Assembly (NCBI RefSeq): GCF_011601345.1
Contig: NZ_JAAORB010000009.1
Location: 34,429 to 98,428 of the forward strand
Length of the DNA: 64,000 nucleotides
Reading direction: 5' to 3'
Origin: Roseovarius gahaiensis
Lineage (GTDB): Bacteria; Pseudomonadota; Alphaproteobacteria; Rhodobacterales; Rhodobacteraceae
Below are positions 36,539 to 45,186 of the stretch, piece after piece; position 1 is the stretch's first letter, and every line of letters begins with the position of its first letter. The notes beneath the pieces were generated by a model. It was not told the DNA's origin and searched no databases. It saw nothing but the letters and a program-made list of their open reading frames with translations. The translations under genes were made by a program, and so were the position numbers.

Positions 36539-37105
36539 TTAGGATGCGCCCGGTTCAACAACGCCGGCCTCGGTCACGATCATGTCCAACGGCTGATCGG
36601 TGGGTTCCAACGGCAGCGCCTCGGCCTCCTGCGCGGCATAGGCGAAGCCGATGGCAAGCGTCGGGCGCTTGGCGCGCAGCACCTCCAGCGTGCGGTCATA
36701 AAAACCGCCACCATAGCCCAACCGCCCACCACGCTGATCAAACGCCACCAGCGGCACGATCAAAATCTCGGGTTCGATGAAATCGTCCACTTCGGGAATC
36801 ATCGCGCCGAACGGCCCCTCCTTCAACGCGCAGCCCGGCGTCCAGCGCGAGAACTTCAACGGCAGCCCAAGCCGCTGGATCACCGGCACACAGACCGGGC
36901 CATGCGCGGCGGCCTCTTCCATCGCGGGCAGCGGGTCGATCTCGGTTCGGATCGCCATGTAGCCCGACAGCGGCACGCCCCGGTGCCCTGCCAGAACCTG
37001 CGAAAGATGCGCCGCCTCTGCCGGTCCTGCTGTGGCATGCGCGGCTTTGCGCCGGGCAAAGGCCGCCTTGCGCGCCTCGGCCTTCACCTGTGTCAAATCC
37101 GTCAT
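36539..37105 (-). CDS. 5-formyltetrahydrofolate cyclo-ligase
   Basis: Converts 5-formyl-THF to 5,10-methenyl-THF with ATP, salvaging folate. The 188 residues contain an N-terminal Lys/Arg-rich helix (KAEARKAAFARRKA), EIDPLPAMEEA, the VPLVAFDQRGGRLGYGGGFYDRTL core that binds ATP and folate, and a C-terminal VTEAGVV strand, all typical. Its start overlaps the mgtE stop by 4 bp, so the two are co-translated. Confidence 0.93.
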   Translation of the reverse strand: MTDLTQVKAEARKAAFARRKAAHATAGPAEAAHLSQVLAGHRGVPLSGYMAIRTEIDPLPAMEEAAAHGPVCVPVIQRLGLPLKFSRWTPGCALKEGPFGAMIPEVDDFIEPEILIVPLVAFDQRGGRLGYGGGFYDRTLEVLRAKRPTLAIGFAYAAQEAEALPLEPTDQPLDMIVTEAGVVEPGAS

Positions 37106-38493
37106 AGCAAAACCGCCGCAGCCAGCCCCAGAAACGCGAAAAAGCCCACAACATCGGTCACGGTGGTCACAAACGCCCCCGAGGCCAAGGCCGGGTCAAT
37201 CCCGATCCTATCCAATATGACCGGGATTACCGTTCCGGCCAGCCCCGCGACGACCAGATTGATCACCATAGCGGCACCAATCACATAGCCCAGTTCCGGC
37301 CCGCCGAACCACATCACGCCCACAAGGCCCATCACCACGGCAAAGATCACGCCATTCACCAGCCCCACCAAAACCTCGCGCCGGATAAACCGCCACACGT
37401 TCGATCCGGTCAGGTCTTTGGTGGCAATCGCGCGCACCGCCACGGTTAGGCTTTGGGTGCCGGCGTTGCCGCCCATCGACGCCACGATCGGCATCAGCAC
37501 GGCCAGCGCCACCAACTGCGTGATCGCAGCTTCGAACTGCGCAATCACCAAGGAGGCCAGAATCGCCGTGACAAGGTTAACCGCTAGCCACGGAAGCCGC
37601 TGCCGCGTGGTGTCGATCACCCGGTCGCTCAGACTGCCTTCACCCACACCGGCAAGGCGCAGAATGTCTTCCTCGTGTTCTTCATCCAGAACGGCCATGG
37701 CGTCATCAATCGTGATCACCCCCACAAGCCGCTCGTTTTCGTCCACCACCGGGGCGGAAATCAAGTGATACTGGTTGAACGCATAGGCCACATCCTCTTC
37801 GTCCTGCGCGACGGGAAAGACATGAAACGTCTCTTCTACCAGATCGCTCAGCAACACCTCGCGGCGTGCGGCCATCAACTTGCCCAAGGTGATATTGCCC
37901 ACCGGGCGCAGCTTGGGATCGACCAGAATGATGTGATAGAATTGCTCGGGCAGATCCTCTTGGTTGCGCAGGAAATCAATTGCCTCGCCCACGTTCCAAT
38001 GCTCGGGCGCCATCACCACTTCGCGCTGCATCAGGCGGCCGGCAGAATACTCGGGATAGGTCAGCGATTGCTGAACGGCAATCCGATCCCCGGCCTCCAG
38101 CGCACTCAGAATCGCCTCTTGCTCGTGGTCCTCCAGATCCTCGACCAGATCGACCACGTCGTCCGAATCCAGATCGCGCACCGCACCGGCCAGCACATCG
38201 GGCGGCAACAGCCCAATCACCTCTTGCCGCAAGGCCTCATCCAGCTCGGACAGGATGTCCCCGTCGAATTCGCTGCTATACAGCTCGATCAACCGGCGCC
38301 GATCAAAAGCGTTGATCTGCTCCAGCAGGTCGGCAATGTCGGCGACGTGCAACTCGGACAGCTCGCGCAGCAATTGCGCCTGATCCGCGACATCAACGGC
38401 ATAGATGATCCGCGCCACCGCCTGACGGTTCAGCGCATAGACATCTTCCTCGCGCTCAAGCTCGGGCTCTGCCTGATCGTTTTCTTCAGCCAT
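37102..38493 (-). CDS. mgtE: Magnesium transporter MgtE
   Basis: Mg2+-gated channel of the inner membrane, 463 residues. Domain order: MgtE N domain (about 20-135, helical repeats such as LHVADIADLLEQI), two CBS domains (about 140-260, MAARREVLLSDLVEETF and LVGVITIDDAMAVL), a connecting helix, and five membrane helices (about 290-463) with the pore motif MPIVASMGGNAGTQS and a late ALASGAFVTTVTDVVGF. The last helix region carries the conserved Asp. Nothing is missing. Confidence 0.96.
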   Translation of the reverse strand: MAEENDQAEPELEREEDVYALNRQAVARIIYAVDVADQAQLLRELSELHVADIADLLEQINAFDRRRLIELYSSEFDGDILSELDEALRQEVIGLLPPDVLAGAVRDLDSDDVVDLVEDLEDHEQEAILSALEAGDRIAVQQSLTYPEYSAGRLMQREVVMAPEHWNVGEAIDFLRNQEDLPEQFYHIILVDPKLRPVGNITLGKLMAARREVLLSDLVEETFHVFPVAQDEEDVAYAFNQYHLISAPVVDENERLVGVITIDDAMAVLDEEHEEDILRLAGVGEGSLSDRVIDTTRQRLPWLAVNLVTAILASLVIAQFEAAITQLVALAVLMPIVASMGGNAGTQSLTVAVRAIATKDLTGSNVWRFIRREVLVGLVNGVIFAVVMGLVGVMWFGGPELGYVIGAAMVINLVVAGLAGTVIPVILDRIGIDPALASGAFVTTVTDVVGFFAFLGLAAAVLL

Positions 38494-38651
38494 GGACCCC
38501 TCCGCCGTTTACCTGCCACCCGACAGGAGTAATCAAGCCTGCCTTGCTTGACAATCTATTTGCCCGATTTACCCCACGCTGCATGCCGTCTATCGTCGGC
38601 TGTCCGATAACCGCCCTCGCAGCAATCCTCGCACCCATTCGCAGGCCCGCC

Positions 38652-39941
38652 ATGAGACATGACGATACAATCCTGACCGGCACGGTTCTGGCCTTCACCG
38701 GGTCGCCATTCAACGACACGCCCGACGCCGCAGCACAAGTGCACGAGGCCGTCTTGATCCGCGCCGGTCGCATTCACGCCATCGGCCCGCTCGACAGCCT
38801 GACCGCGCAGACCCCGAATGCCGCGATCACACGCCATGACGGCTGCCTGATCTCGGCAGGCTTCATCGACGCACATGCGCATTACCCGCAAACCGCCATC
38901 ATCGCCAGCTGGGGCAAACGCCTGATTGATTGGTTGAACGGATATACCTTCCCCGAGGAAATGCGCTTTGACAATCCCGCCTATGCATCCGACATCGCCA
39001 ACCGCTACCTTGACCTGACCCTGTCCAACGGCACCACAACGGTCGCCAGTTTCTGCACCTCGCATCCACAAAGCGTCACGGCATTCTTCGACGCCGCACA
39101 GGCCCGGGGCCTAAGGGCCTGCGCGGGCAAAACCTGCATGGATCGCAACGCACCACCAGCCCTGTGCGACACGGCGCAAAGCGCCTATGACGACAGCGCC
39201 GCATTGATCGCCCGCTGGCACGGCGTGGATCGGCTGCACTATGTGATCACACCGCGCTTCGCGCCCACCTCAACGCCCGAGCAGCTCATCGCGCTTGGCG
39301 CACTTTGGGCAGAACACCCCACCTGCCTGATGCAAACCCATCTCAGCGAACAGATCGAGGAAATGGCTTGGGTTCAACAGCTTTTCCCCAAGGCGCGGGA
39401 CTATCTGGACGTCTACGAGGCCCACGGCCTTCTGGGCGCGCGCGGCCTTTACGGCCACGCCATCCATCTCACCCCACGCGAAACCGCCCGCCTAGCAGAT
39501 ATCGGCGCCGCGCTGATCCATTGCCCAACCTCGAACACGTTCATCGGCTCGGGCCTGTTCGACATGGGCCAACACGTCGCTAAAAACCAGACTGTCGGTC
39601 TGGCCACCGATACCGGCGGCGGTTCAAGTTTTTCGATGTTGCGCAGCATGGCCGCGGCCTATGAAATCGGCCAGTTGACCGGCACCGCGTTACATCCGGC
39701 ACAGCTGATCTGGCTGGCCACTGCCGGGTCGGCGCAGGCGCTCCATTTGCAAGACCACATCGGCACCATCGCCCCGGGCAAAGAGGCCGATCTGGTGGTG
39801 CTCGACCTTACCTCGACCCCCGCGATCTCGCAACGCCACGCCCGCGCCAATGACGTCTGGGAGGCGCTATTTCCCACGATCATGATGGGCGATGATCGGG
39901 CGGTGCGACAGGTTTATATCGCAGGCCAGCCAACCTTCTGA
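38652..39941 (+). CDS. guaD: Guanine deaminase
   Basis: Amidohydrolase converting guanine to xanthine. The 429 residues show metal-binding ISAGFIDAHAHYPQ, guanine-deaminase-type FPEEMRF and CMDRNAP, zinc His in MQTHLSEQIEEM and LYGHAIHL, and the catalytic Asp in GLATDTGGGSSFSML. Start chosen at MRHDDTIL because upstream in-frame residues do not resemble the family. No xanthine dehydrogenase genes are nearby. It is divergent from mgtE. Confidence 0.92.
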   Translation: MRHDDTILTGTVLAFTGSPFNDTPDAAAQVHEAVLIRAGRIHAIGPLDSLTAQTPNAAITRHDGCLISAGFIDAHAHYPQTAIIASWGKRLIDWLNGYTFPEEMRFDNPAYASDIANRYLDLTLSNGTTTVASFCTSHPQSVTAFFDAAQARGLRACAGKTCMDRNAPPALCDTAQSAYDDSAALIARWHGVDRLHYVITPRFAPTSTPEQLIALGALWAEHPTCLMQTHLSEQIEEMAWVQQLFPKARDYLDVYEAHGLLGARGLYGHAIHLTPRETARLADIGAALIHCPTSNTFIGSGLFDMGQHVAKNQTVGLATDTGGGSSFSMLRSMAAAYEIGQLTGTALHPAQLIWLATAGSAQALHLQDHIGTIAPGKEADLVVLDLTSTPAISQRHARANDVWEALFPTIMMGDDRAVRQVYIAGQPTF

Positions 39942-40020
39942 TCACCCACCGCTTCATTGTTCCAAAAATACTCAAAACACGCGGACAGCCCTAGGCACCA
40001 TTCCCAGTCGGTCTCGCAGG

Positions 40021-40533
40021 TCAGCAGCCAGATGCACCCAAAACCATCACCCACAGATCACCGGGGCCACGCACCAAACCAAAATCGCGTGCCTGTTTGG
40101 CCAGCATGTTGCGCCGATGGCCCTCGGAGGTCATCCACCCCTTCAGAACCGCGTCCAAGCTGCCCTGCCCTTTGGCGATGTTCTAGGCAACAAAACAAAA
40201 CCCGTAGCCCTGCCGACGCACTCTTTGACCCACGCTGCTGCCATTCGATCCAACATGGCTGAACCGTCCAGTCTGTGCCAAATCGCGGGCATGCGCCACT
40301 GCCGCATCGGTCAGCGCAGGCGACAGGGCCAAGTCCACGCGACCGGCCTGCGCACGCGCATCATTTACCCAAGTCCGCGCCTCTGTGCTGACATCCTGTA
40401 TGTTTTGGGCGTGCAATGGGCCGGACACCGTCAAACAGACCAGCGGTATCAGCAAAAATCGGGTCACATGTCGCTGGCCATTGCGAGGCCGTCCATAAGG
40501 ACGGACGAGCGCGCGGCACATCCGCTTAAACAT
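40021..40533 (-). pseudogene. CAP-domain (SCP/PR1) secreted protein interrupted by an amber codon
   Basis: Reading leftward from 40533, a CAP-superfamily frame of 170 codons contains one in-frame TAG at 40183-40185 (codon 117). Before it are a signal-like helix (RFLLIPLVCLTVSGPLHAQ), LSPALTDAAVAHARDLAQTG and FSHVGSNGSSVGQR; after it, NIAKGQGSLDAVLKGWMTSEGHRRNML and a normal end. The stop falls where CAP proteins have the conserved Glu of the EN-I-A motif, so GAG to TAG is the likely change. The frame is otherwise intact, which suggests a recent nonsense mutation or a sequencing error. The start overlaps the hisN stop; a GTG at 40467 would give a shorter signal peptide. Confidence 0.82.
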
Positions 40534-41311
40534 CGGCCAACAGCTTCAGTGCAGCGGCATGTTGCACACGGTCCGCCGCCGCCAGAACGCGGCCCCCCTC
40601 ATCGGCCGGGCCACCTTGCCAATTCGTCACAATGCCGCCCGCCGCCTCGATCACCGCGATCGGGGCCTGAATATCATAGGCCTGCAACCCGGCTTCGATC
40701 ACCAGGTCGATCTGCCCTGCCGCCAAAAGTGCATAGGCATAGCAATCCATACCATAGCGCACCAATTGCACAGCTTGGGCCACACGGCGGAATGCTGCGG
40801 CTTCCTCAGACGAGCCAATTTCAGGAAAGGTGCTGAACAGGATCGCATCCGCCAACAGTCGCGGCCCACGCACGGCCAAAGGACGTGCGCCCTGCGGCCC
40901 GGTCATCTGCGACAAGCCGAACCCGCCTTCGAAGCGTTCACCGATATAAGGCTGGTCAATCAGCCCAAAAAGCGGCCCGGACTGATCCCGCACAGACACA
41001 AGAACGCCCCAAGTTGGCGTGCCCGACAAAAACGCGCGCGTGCCATCCACCGGGTCAATCACCCAAGTCAGGCCGCTTGTGCCCGCAACTTCGCCGAATT
41101 CCTCGCCCAAAACGGCGTCGTCGGGGCGGTGCGCCCGCAGCACCTCGATCATCGCGCGTTCGGCGGCCTTGTCCGCCGCCGTCACCGGGTCGAACCCACT
41201 GACAGATTTGTTCTCAGCGCTCAGATCCAGTGTGCGAAAATACGGAAGTACCACGGCCCGCGCGGCGTCTGCCATGGCGTGAGCCGTTGCTATGATCGCG
41301 TCATTGTGCAT
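40526..41311 (-). CDS. hisN: Histidinol-phosphatase, inositol-monophosphatase family
   Basis: Mg2+-dependent phosphatase of 261 residues. The metal sites are in VLGEEFGEVAG (Glu), TWVIDPVDGTRAFLSG (Asp-x-x-Asp) and the C-terminal AYDIQAPIAVIEAAGG (Asp). The IDPVDGTRAF form and length match HisN-type enzymes that dephosphorylate histidinol phosphate, rather than SuhB. Its stop lies inside the start of the CAP-domain gene. An alternative is a general inositol-phosphate phosphatase. Confidence 0.85.
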   Translation of the reverse strand: MHNDAIIATAHAMADAARAVVLPYFRTLDLSAENKSVSGFDPVTAADKAAERAMIEVLRAHRPDDAVLGEEFGEVAGTSGLTWVIDPVDGTRAFLSGTPTWGVLVSVRDQSGPLFGLIDQPYIGERFEGGFGLSQMTGPQGARPLAVRGPRLLADAILFSTFPEIGSSEEAAAFRRVAQAVQLVRYGMDCYAYALLAAGQIDLVIEAGLQAYDIQAPIAVIEAAGGIVTNWQGGPADEGGRVLAAADRVQHAAALKLLADV

Positions 41312-41372
41312 CCACCGACCTGCCTTCCCATGTCACTTGTTGTGCCATGGGTAGACCGGCCTTGCGGCAATC

Positions 41373-41744
41373 TCAAGCCACGTCGCTTAGAACGCGGGCC
41401 AGATCAAACAGGCGACGGCGCTGGTTTTCGGGAATCGCATAATACGACCGCACCAGATCGAGGGCTTCCTTGTCGCCCAGCAGATCGGAAGGCAGGCCCT
41501 CGGACGCGCTGCTTGTCGCGCTGTCGTTGTCGAGCCCTTCAAAGAAAAAGCTAACCTCAACCGAAAGCGCATCCGCGATATCCCAAAGGCGCGACGCGCT
41601 GACGCGGTTGGCGCCGGTTTCGTATTTCTGGATTTGCTGGAACTTGATTCCGACACGCTCAGCCAATTGTTGTTGCGTCATTCCAACCAACCAGCGGCGA
41701 TGACGGATACGTTTCCCAACATGCACATCAACGGGGTGCGACAT
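41373..41744 (-). CDS. XRE-family HTH transcriptional regulator
   Basis: Small regulator of 123 residues with a cro/C1-type helix-turn-helix at about 10-65 (MTQQQLAERVGIKFQQIQKYETGANRVSASRL) and a helical C-terminus (about 75-123, EALDLVRSYYAIPENQRRRLFDLARVL). This layout is widespread in alphaproteobacteria. Start at MSHPVDV is supported by an AAGG-rich stretch just upstream and by conservation; the frame is open 29 codons further. Three 28-29 bp repeats lie 120 bp upstream and may be its own operators. Confidence 0.85.
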   Translation of the reverse strand: MSHPVDVHVGKRIRHRRWLVGMTQQQLAERVGIKFQQIQKYETGANRVSASRLWDIADALSVEVSFFFEGLDNDSATSSASEGLPSDLLGDKEALDLVRSYYAIPENQRRRLFDLARVLSDVA

Positions 41745-41863
41745 GATTTTTCCTTTTCTGCAATTGTCGGACCGCAGCAACGTCATGCTGCCTGACAGAA
41801 TGCTTGATGTTATCTTGCAACCGCCACGCATCCCAGTAGCAGACGCGTCAGCTTAGCAACTTA

Positions 41864-41947
41864 GCGTTGAAACACAAGAAGTTTTACTCACGCGTGCAAA
41901 ACACAAACGAGCCACTCGCGCGTTTGAAACACAAGCGGGTTACACGT
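41864..41947. repeat. Three 28-29 bp imperfect direct repeats upstream of the XRE gene
   Basis: Consecutive units at 41864-41891, 41892-41919 and 41920-41947, each starting GCGT, sharing the core AAACACAA (at 41870, 41899 and 41927) and ending in an ACTCAC-like segment. The spacing of cores is 29 and 28 bp. They lie in the 373-bp AT-richer space between the XRE gene and the divergent quinone oxidoreductase gene, which otherwise holds only promoters. They look like operator sites. Confidence 0.7.
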
Positions 41948-41953
41948 TAAAAT

Positions 41954-41965
41954 ATGATGCATCAT
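41954..41965. promoter_or_regulatory. 12-bp perfect palindrome beside the repeats
   Basis: ATGATGCATCAT is its own reverse complement and lies 6 bp beyond the third repeat unit in the XRE/quinone-oxidoreductase spacer. It is a candidate dimer-binding site. Confidence 0.4.
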
Positions 41966-42031
41966 CTATCCTTCAACAATTTTAACGGGAACCTATCCTT
42001 TCGTATCGGTTTAGCGAAGACGTCCAACGAA

Positions 42032-42061
42032 TTGACAAGCCATAGACATTTCGAATATCCC
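42032..42061 (+). promoter_or_regulatory. Possible promoter for the quinone oxidoreductase gene
   Basis: A consensus -35 TTGACA (42032-42037) is followed after 18 bp by TATCCC (42056-42061), a weak -10, with the gene's AGGTGG and ATG 50-60 bp further on. Confidence 0.35.
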
Positions 42062-42117
42062 TAGTGCTGCTTTGATCGCAGAATACCTGCTCAGCCGAAC
42101 TGTTATCAGGTGGTTGC

Positions 42118-43077
42118 ATGCGCGCCTATCACGTCCAATCCGCCGGGGCAGACCCCGTTCTTGGCGACCGTCCCGTACCACAGCCCGGCGCGGGGGAGCT
42201 GCGCCTGCGCATCGGGGCGTGTGGGCTGAACTTTGCCGATCTTTTGATGACCACAGGCGACTATCAGGACACGCCCGAGGCGCCTTTCACCCTCGGGATG
42301 GAGGTGGCAGGCACTGTTGACGCACTTGGCCCCGGCGTCGATGGCCCCGCCATCGGCACCCGCGTCGCCGTGTTCGGCGGGCAAGGCGGGCTGGCCGAGA
42401 TGGGCTGCTTTCCGGCTCAACGCGCCGTGCGCTTGCCCGACAGCATGAGCGATGTCGACGCCGCCGCCTTTCAAATCGCCTATGGCACCAGCCATGTCGC
42501 CCTGTCGCATACGGCGCGGCTGCAACCGGGTGAAACCCTGCTGGTTCTAGGGGCTGCCGGTGGTGTGGGTCTGACCGCCGTGGAAATTGGCAAGCTGATG
42601 GGCGCGCGCGTCATCGCCTGCGCCCGTGGCTCGGACAAGCTGGCCGTGGCAAAACAGGCCGGGGCCGATCACGTGATCGACGCCAGAACCGAAGATATCC
42701 GCGGCGTCTGCAAATCGCTTGGCGGGGTTGATGTAGTGTATGACCCCGTTGGCGGTGAACAGTTTGATGCCGCCTTTCGCGCCACCAACCCCGAGGGTCG
42801 CCTGCTGACCATCGGCTTTGCCAGCGGCACCGTTCCACAGATCAAGGCCAACCACCTTCTGGTCAAAAACCTCAGCGTGATGGGTCTGTATTGGGGAGGG
42901 CTGCTCAAAGTCCGCCCCTCGGTCGTGACCGACAGCCTTGCCACGTTGATGGACTGGTATGTCGCGGGCAAGATCAAACCGCATGTCAGCCACGTGCTGC
43001 CGCTGGATCAGGCCGCCGATGCGCTGGATCTTCTGCGCAACCGGAAATCCACCGGCAAGGTCGTGGTCACCCCGTGA
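42118..43077 (+). CDS. NADPH:quinone oxidoreductase family protein (zinc-free MDR)
   Basis: Medium-chain dehydrogenase/reductase of 319 residues. The N-terminal GroES-like domain has GACGLNFADLLMTTGDYQ; the zinc-binding cysteines and histidine are missing, as in quinone reductases. The Rossmann domain has VLGAAGGVGLTAVEIGKLMGA, binding NADPH. AGGTGG precedes the ATG. It could reduce quinones or act on acryloyl-type substrates. It is convergent with a LysR gene, 18 bp apart. Confidence 0.88.
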   Translation: MRAYHVQSAGADPVLGDRPVPQPGAGELRLRIGACGLNFADLLMTTGDYQDTPEAPFTLGMEVAGTVDALGPGVDGPAIGTRVAVFGGQGGLAEMGCFPAQRAVRLPDSMSDVDAAAFQIAYGTSHVALSHTARLQPGETLLVLGAAGGVGLTAVEIGKLMGARVIACARGSDKLAVAKQAGADHVIDARTEDIRGVCKSLGGVDVVYDPVGGEQFDAAFRATNPEGRLLTIGFASGTVPQIKANHLLVKNLSVMGLYWGGLLKVRPSVVTDSLATLMDWYVAGKIKPHVSHVLPLDQAADALDLLRNRKSTGKVVVTP

Positions 43078-43095
43078 AGCAGCGCGCGGCCCGAC

Positions 43096-43947
43096 TCAGA
43101 GCGCCGCAAAGCCCTGCCGCAACATACCGGCCAAATCGGCCATGACTTCGCGTTCGCCGCCCGGTGCGCAATACATGTTGATCTTTTGCGTGCCCAGTTC
43201 CGGTAGCGCGCCGCCCGGCTCGATCTCTTCCAGATAGGGGGGCGCGTGGCCTTCCAACATCGATGTCACCGCCAGATCGGCACTGACCGTCGCCTCGACC
43301 GTGCGGTCCGATTCGGTATCCACCACCATTTCCCAATCCAGCCCCATCGCCTCCAGCCGGGCCTGATCGCCCTTGCGAAACGCGCAAGACCGGCAATAGG
43401 CCAAACGCAAAGGCCGCTGTCGCCACGCGTTGCCGCCCGGTGCCCCGATCCAACGCAGCGGCACCTCGGTCAGGGTTTCACCACCAGCGCCCACGCCGCT
43501 TTCAGTGGTCAGCATCATATCCAACTCACCCTTGGCGAACCCGTCCTGCAATCGCGCAGTGAAGGACGAAATCAACTGTATCTGCATACGCGGAAAGGCC
43601 GTGTGAAATTGCTGCATGATCTTGGGAATCACCGGGTATACAATATCCACCGGCACACCCAAGGTCACCGCCCCTTCGAACACGTCTTCGGTCAGGCGGC
43701 CGACAGCTTCATCGTTCAATTCCAGCATTCGGCGGGCATAGCCCAACAACTGCTCGCCCGAGGCCGTCAGAGTGACCCTCCGGTTGCTGCGATCAAACAG
43801 CGACAGGCCCAGCATGTCTTCAAGCCGTTTGATCTGCATCGACACCGCCGATTGCGTCAGGTGAAGCATACCTGCCGCACGCGTTACCCCACCAGTATCG
43901 GCCACGGCCACAAATGATCGCAGCGTCGTTGTATCGAGATTCCGCAT
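43096..43947 (-). CDS. LysR-family transcriptional regulator
   Basis: A 283-residue regulator with an N-terminal winged HTH (about 3-62, TTTLRSFVAVADTGGVTRAAGMLHLTQSAVSMQIKRLE) and a C-terminal periplasmic-binding-protein-like effector domain. The effector domain is slightly short, and includes VDIVYPVIPKIMQQFHTAFP. Divergent from a DUF1127 gene, with 124 bp of AT-rich DNA between. Its target may be that neighbour or the quinone oxidoreductase on its other side; the effector is unknown. Confidence 0.9.
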   Translation of the reverse strand: MRNLDTTTLRSFVAVADTGGVTRAAGMLHLTQSAVSMQIKRLEDMLGLSLFDRSNRRVTLTASGEQLLGYARRMLELNDEAVGRLTEDVFEGAVTLGVPVDIVYPVIPKIMQQFHTAFPRMQIQLISSFTARLQDGFAKGELDMMLTTESGVGAGGETLTEVPLRWIGAPGGNAWRQRPLRLAYCRSCAFRKGDQARLEAMGLDWEMVVDTESDRTVEATVSADLAVTSMLEGHAPPYLEEIEPGGALPELGTQKINMYCAPGGEREVMADLAGMLRQGFAAL

Positions 43948-44071
43948 ACATCACCTATATTGATACTTACCCCAACAAACATTCACTTTTCGAATGCACA
44001 TTGTTCCGGCATATGTATCACCGTTGAAAATATTAGTTACTCGATTCATCACAACTGCGAAAGGTCAAACG

Positions 44072-44293
44072 ATGACCCACTTGTCCGATAGCACACATAT
44101 CATAAGCGCACGCCGCACCGCGCCCCTGTTGATCCTGCGCAGGATGCTCGAGCTACAGCGTCAACGTCGCGCATTATCGCGCCTGAATGACCGCGCTTTG
44201 CAGGATATCGGCCTGACCCGCAGCATGGCAGACGCCGAAGCCCGCCGCCCTTTGTGGGACATTCCTGCCGCAAGCCTTGGCGCGCGGTCGTAA
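44072..44293 (+). CDS. DUF1127 small protein
   Basis: A 73-residue basic protein. Residues about 25-60 match DUF1127 (LELQRQRRALSRLNDRALQDIGLTRSMADAEARRPLWD). Such proteins in related Rhodobacter act in stress and RNA-related regulation, and some are RNA-binding; the role here is inferred. Start at 44072 follows AAAGG. The LysR gene reads away from it and a Bax-inhibitor-like gene follows. Confidence 0.85.
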   Translation: MTHLSDSTHIISARRTAPLLILRRMLELQRQRRALSRLNDRALQDIGLTRSMADAEARRPLWDIPAASLGARS

Positions 44294-44338
44294 AAGGTGC
44301 GCTCAAGCCGCATGTTTTAGGTCGGTAGTGCTTGAAAA

Positions 44339-44391
44339 CAGGCCAAACCTGACCGATATTGTTTAGCAAAGCCCATGGTGGGTTTGGTCTG
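44339..44391 (+). other. Long hairpin in the leader of the Bax-inhibitor-1-like gene
   Basis: The segment 44339-44349 pairs with 44381-44391 over 11 bp (one G-U), enclosing about 31 bases. It ends 20 bp before the start codon, just upstream of the CGGAGG ribosome binding site. No T-run follows. It could be a leader structure or part of a small RNA. Confidence 0.4.
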
Positions 44392-44411
44392 ACACTTTAT
44401 CGGAGGCTTTA

Positions 44412-45131
44412 ATGGCTCAGTTTGATACAATCCGGACGGCGGCCGGCGCCCGTTCCGCCCAGATTGATGCGGGTCTGCGCGCCCACATGAACAAAGTCTA
44501 TGGCACCATGTCGATCGGCATGCTGCTGACCTTTGCAGCGGCATGGGCCGTTGGGAACAATGCAACCATGATGAATGCGCTGTTCACCGGCTTTACCCGC
44601 TACATCGTCATGTTCGCCCCGCTTCTCATGGTCTTTGCTTTTGGCGCGGTGATCAACAAATTGTCGGCCGCAGCGGCGCAACTGTTTTTCTATGCCTTCG
44701 CCGCCGTGATGGGGGTGTCGATCAGCTATATCTTCGTGGTCTTCACCGATTTCTCCATCGCGCAGGTCTTTTTGACCACGGCAATTGCCTTTGCGGGCCT
44801 GTCTCTGTGGGGTTACACCACCAAGAAAGACATCTCGGGCTGGGGTAGCTTCCTGATCATGGGTGTGATCGGCCTAATCGTGGCGTCGATCATCAACATC
44901 TTCTTGGGGTCGCCCGCGATCATGTTCGCGATTTCGATCATCGGCGTGCTGATCTTTGCCGGTCTGACCGCCTATGACACGCAGGACATCAAGAACGAAT
45001 ATCTGGCCCACGCGCATCACGGCGACAGCGAGTGGATGGGCAAGTCGGCGATCATGGGCGCGCTGCGCCTGTATCTGGACTTCATCAACATGTTCATGAT
45101 GCTTTTGAACCTGCTGGGCCAGCGCGAGTAA
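44412..45131 (+). CDS. Bax inhibitor-1 / YccA family membrane protein
   Basis: Seven-helix inner-membrane protein of 239 residues of the BI-1 (TMBIM) family, regarded as calcium-leak channels or as regulators of FtsH. The hydrophilic start (QFDTIRTAAGARSAQIDAGLRAHMNKVYG) precedes the helices, and the late LTAYDTQDIKNEYLAH and LRLYLDFINMFMMLLNLLG carry the family Asp residues of the pore. CGGAGG precedes the ATG. A strong terminator follows. Confidence 0.92.
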   Translation: MAQFDTIRTAAGARSAQIDAGLRAHMNKVYGTMSIGMLLTFAAAWAVGNNATMMNALFTGFTRYIVMFAPLLMVFAFGAVINKLSAAAAQLFFYAFAAVMGVSISYIFVVFTDFSIAQVFLTTAIAFAGLSLWGYTTKKDISGWGSFLIMGVIGLIVASIINIFLGSPAIMFAISIIGVLIFAGLTAYDTQDIKNEYLAHAHHGDSEWMGKSAIMGALRLYLDFINMFMMLLNLLGQRE

Positions 45132-45153
45132 GCCCTGCGTCATATCCAACGCC

Positions 45154-45186
45154 AAAGGGCCGGTCATTGCGACCGGCCCTTTTCTT
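45154..45186 (+). terminator. Rho-independent terminator after the BI-1-like gene
   Basis: Perfect 12-bp stem (45154-45165 with 45171-45182), five-base loop, followed by TTTCTTTT. It lies 22 bp after the stop codon. Confidence 0.92.

Noticed and set aside
39892..40836. Plus-strand frame of 314 codons over the CAP and hisN region
   Set aside because: No domain or start signal; it runs antisense to the recognisable CAP and hisN frames.
41864..41947. Repeats considered as a CRISPR array or replication iterons
   Set aside because: Units are directly adjacent with no spacers, only three copies, no cas genes, and no replication initiator gene nearby; operator sites are more likely.
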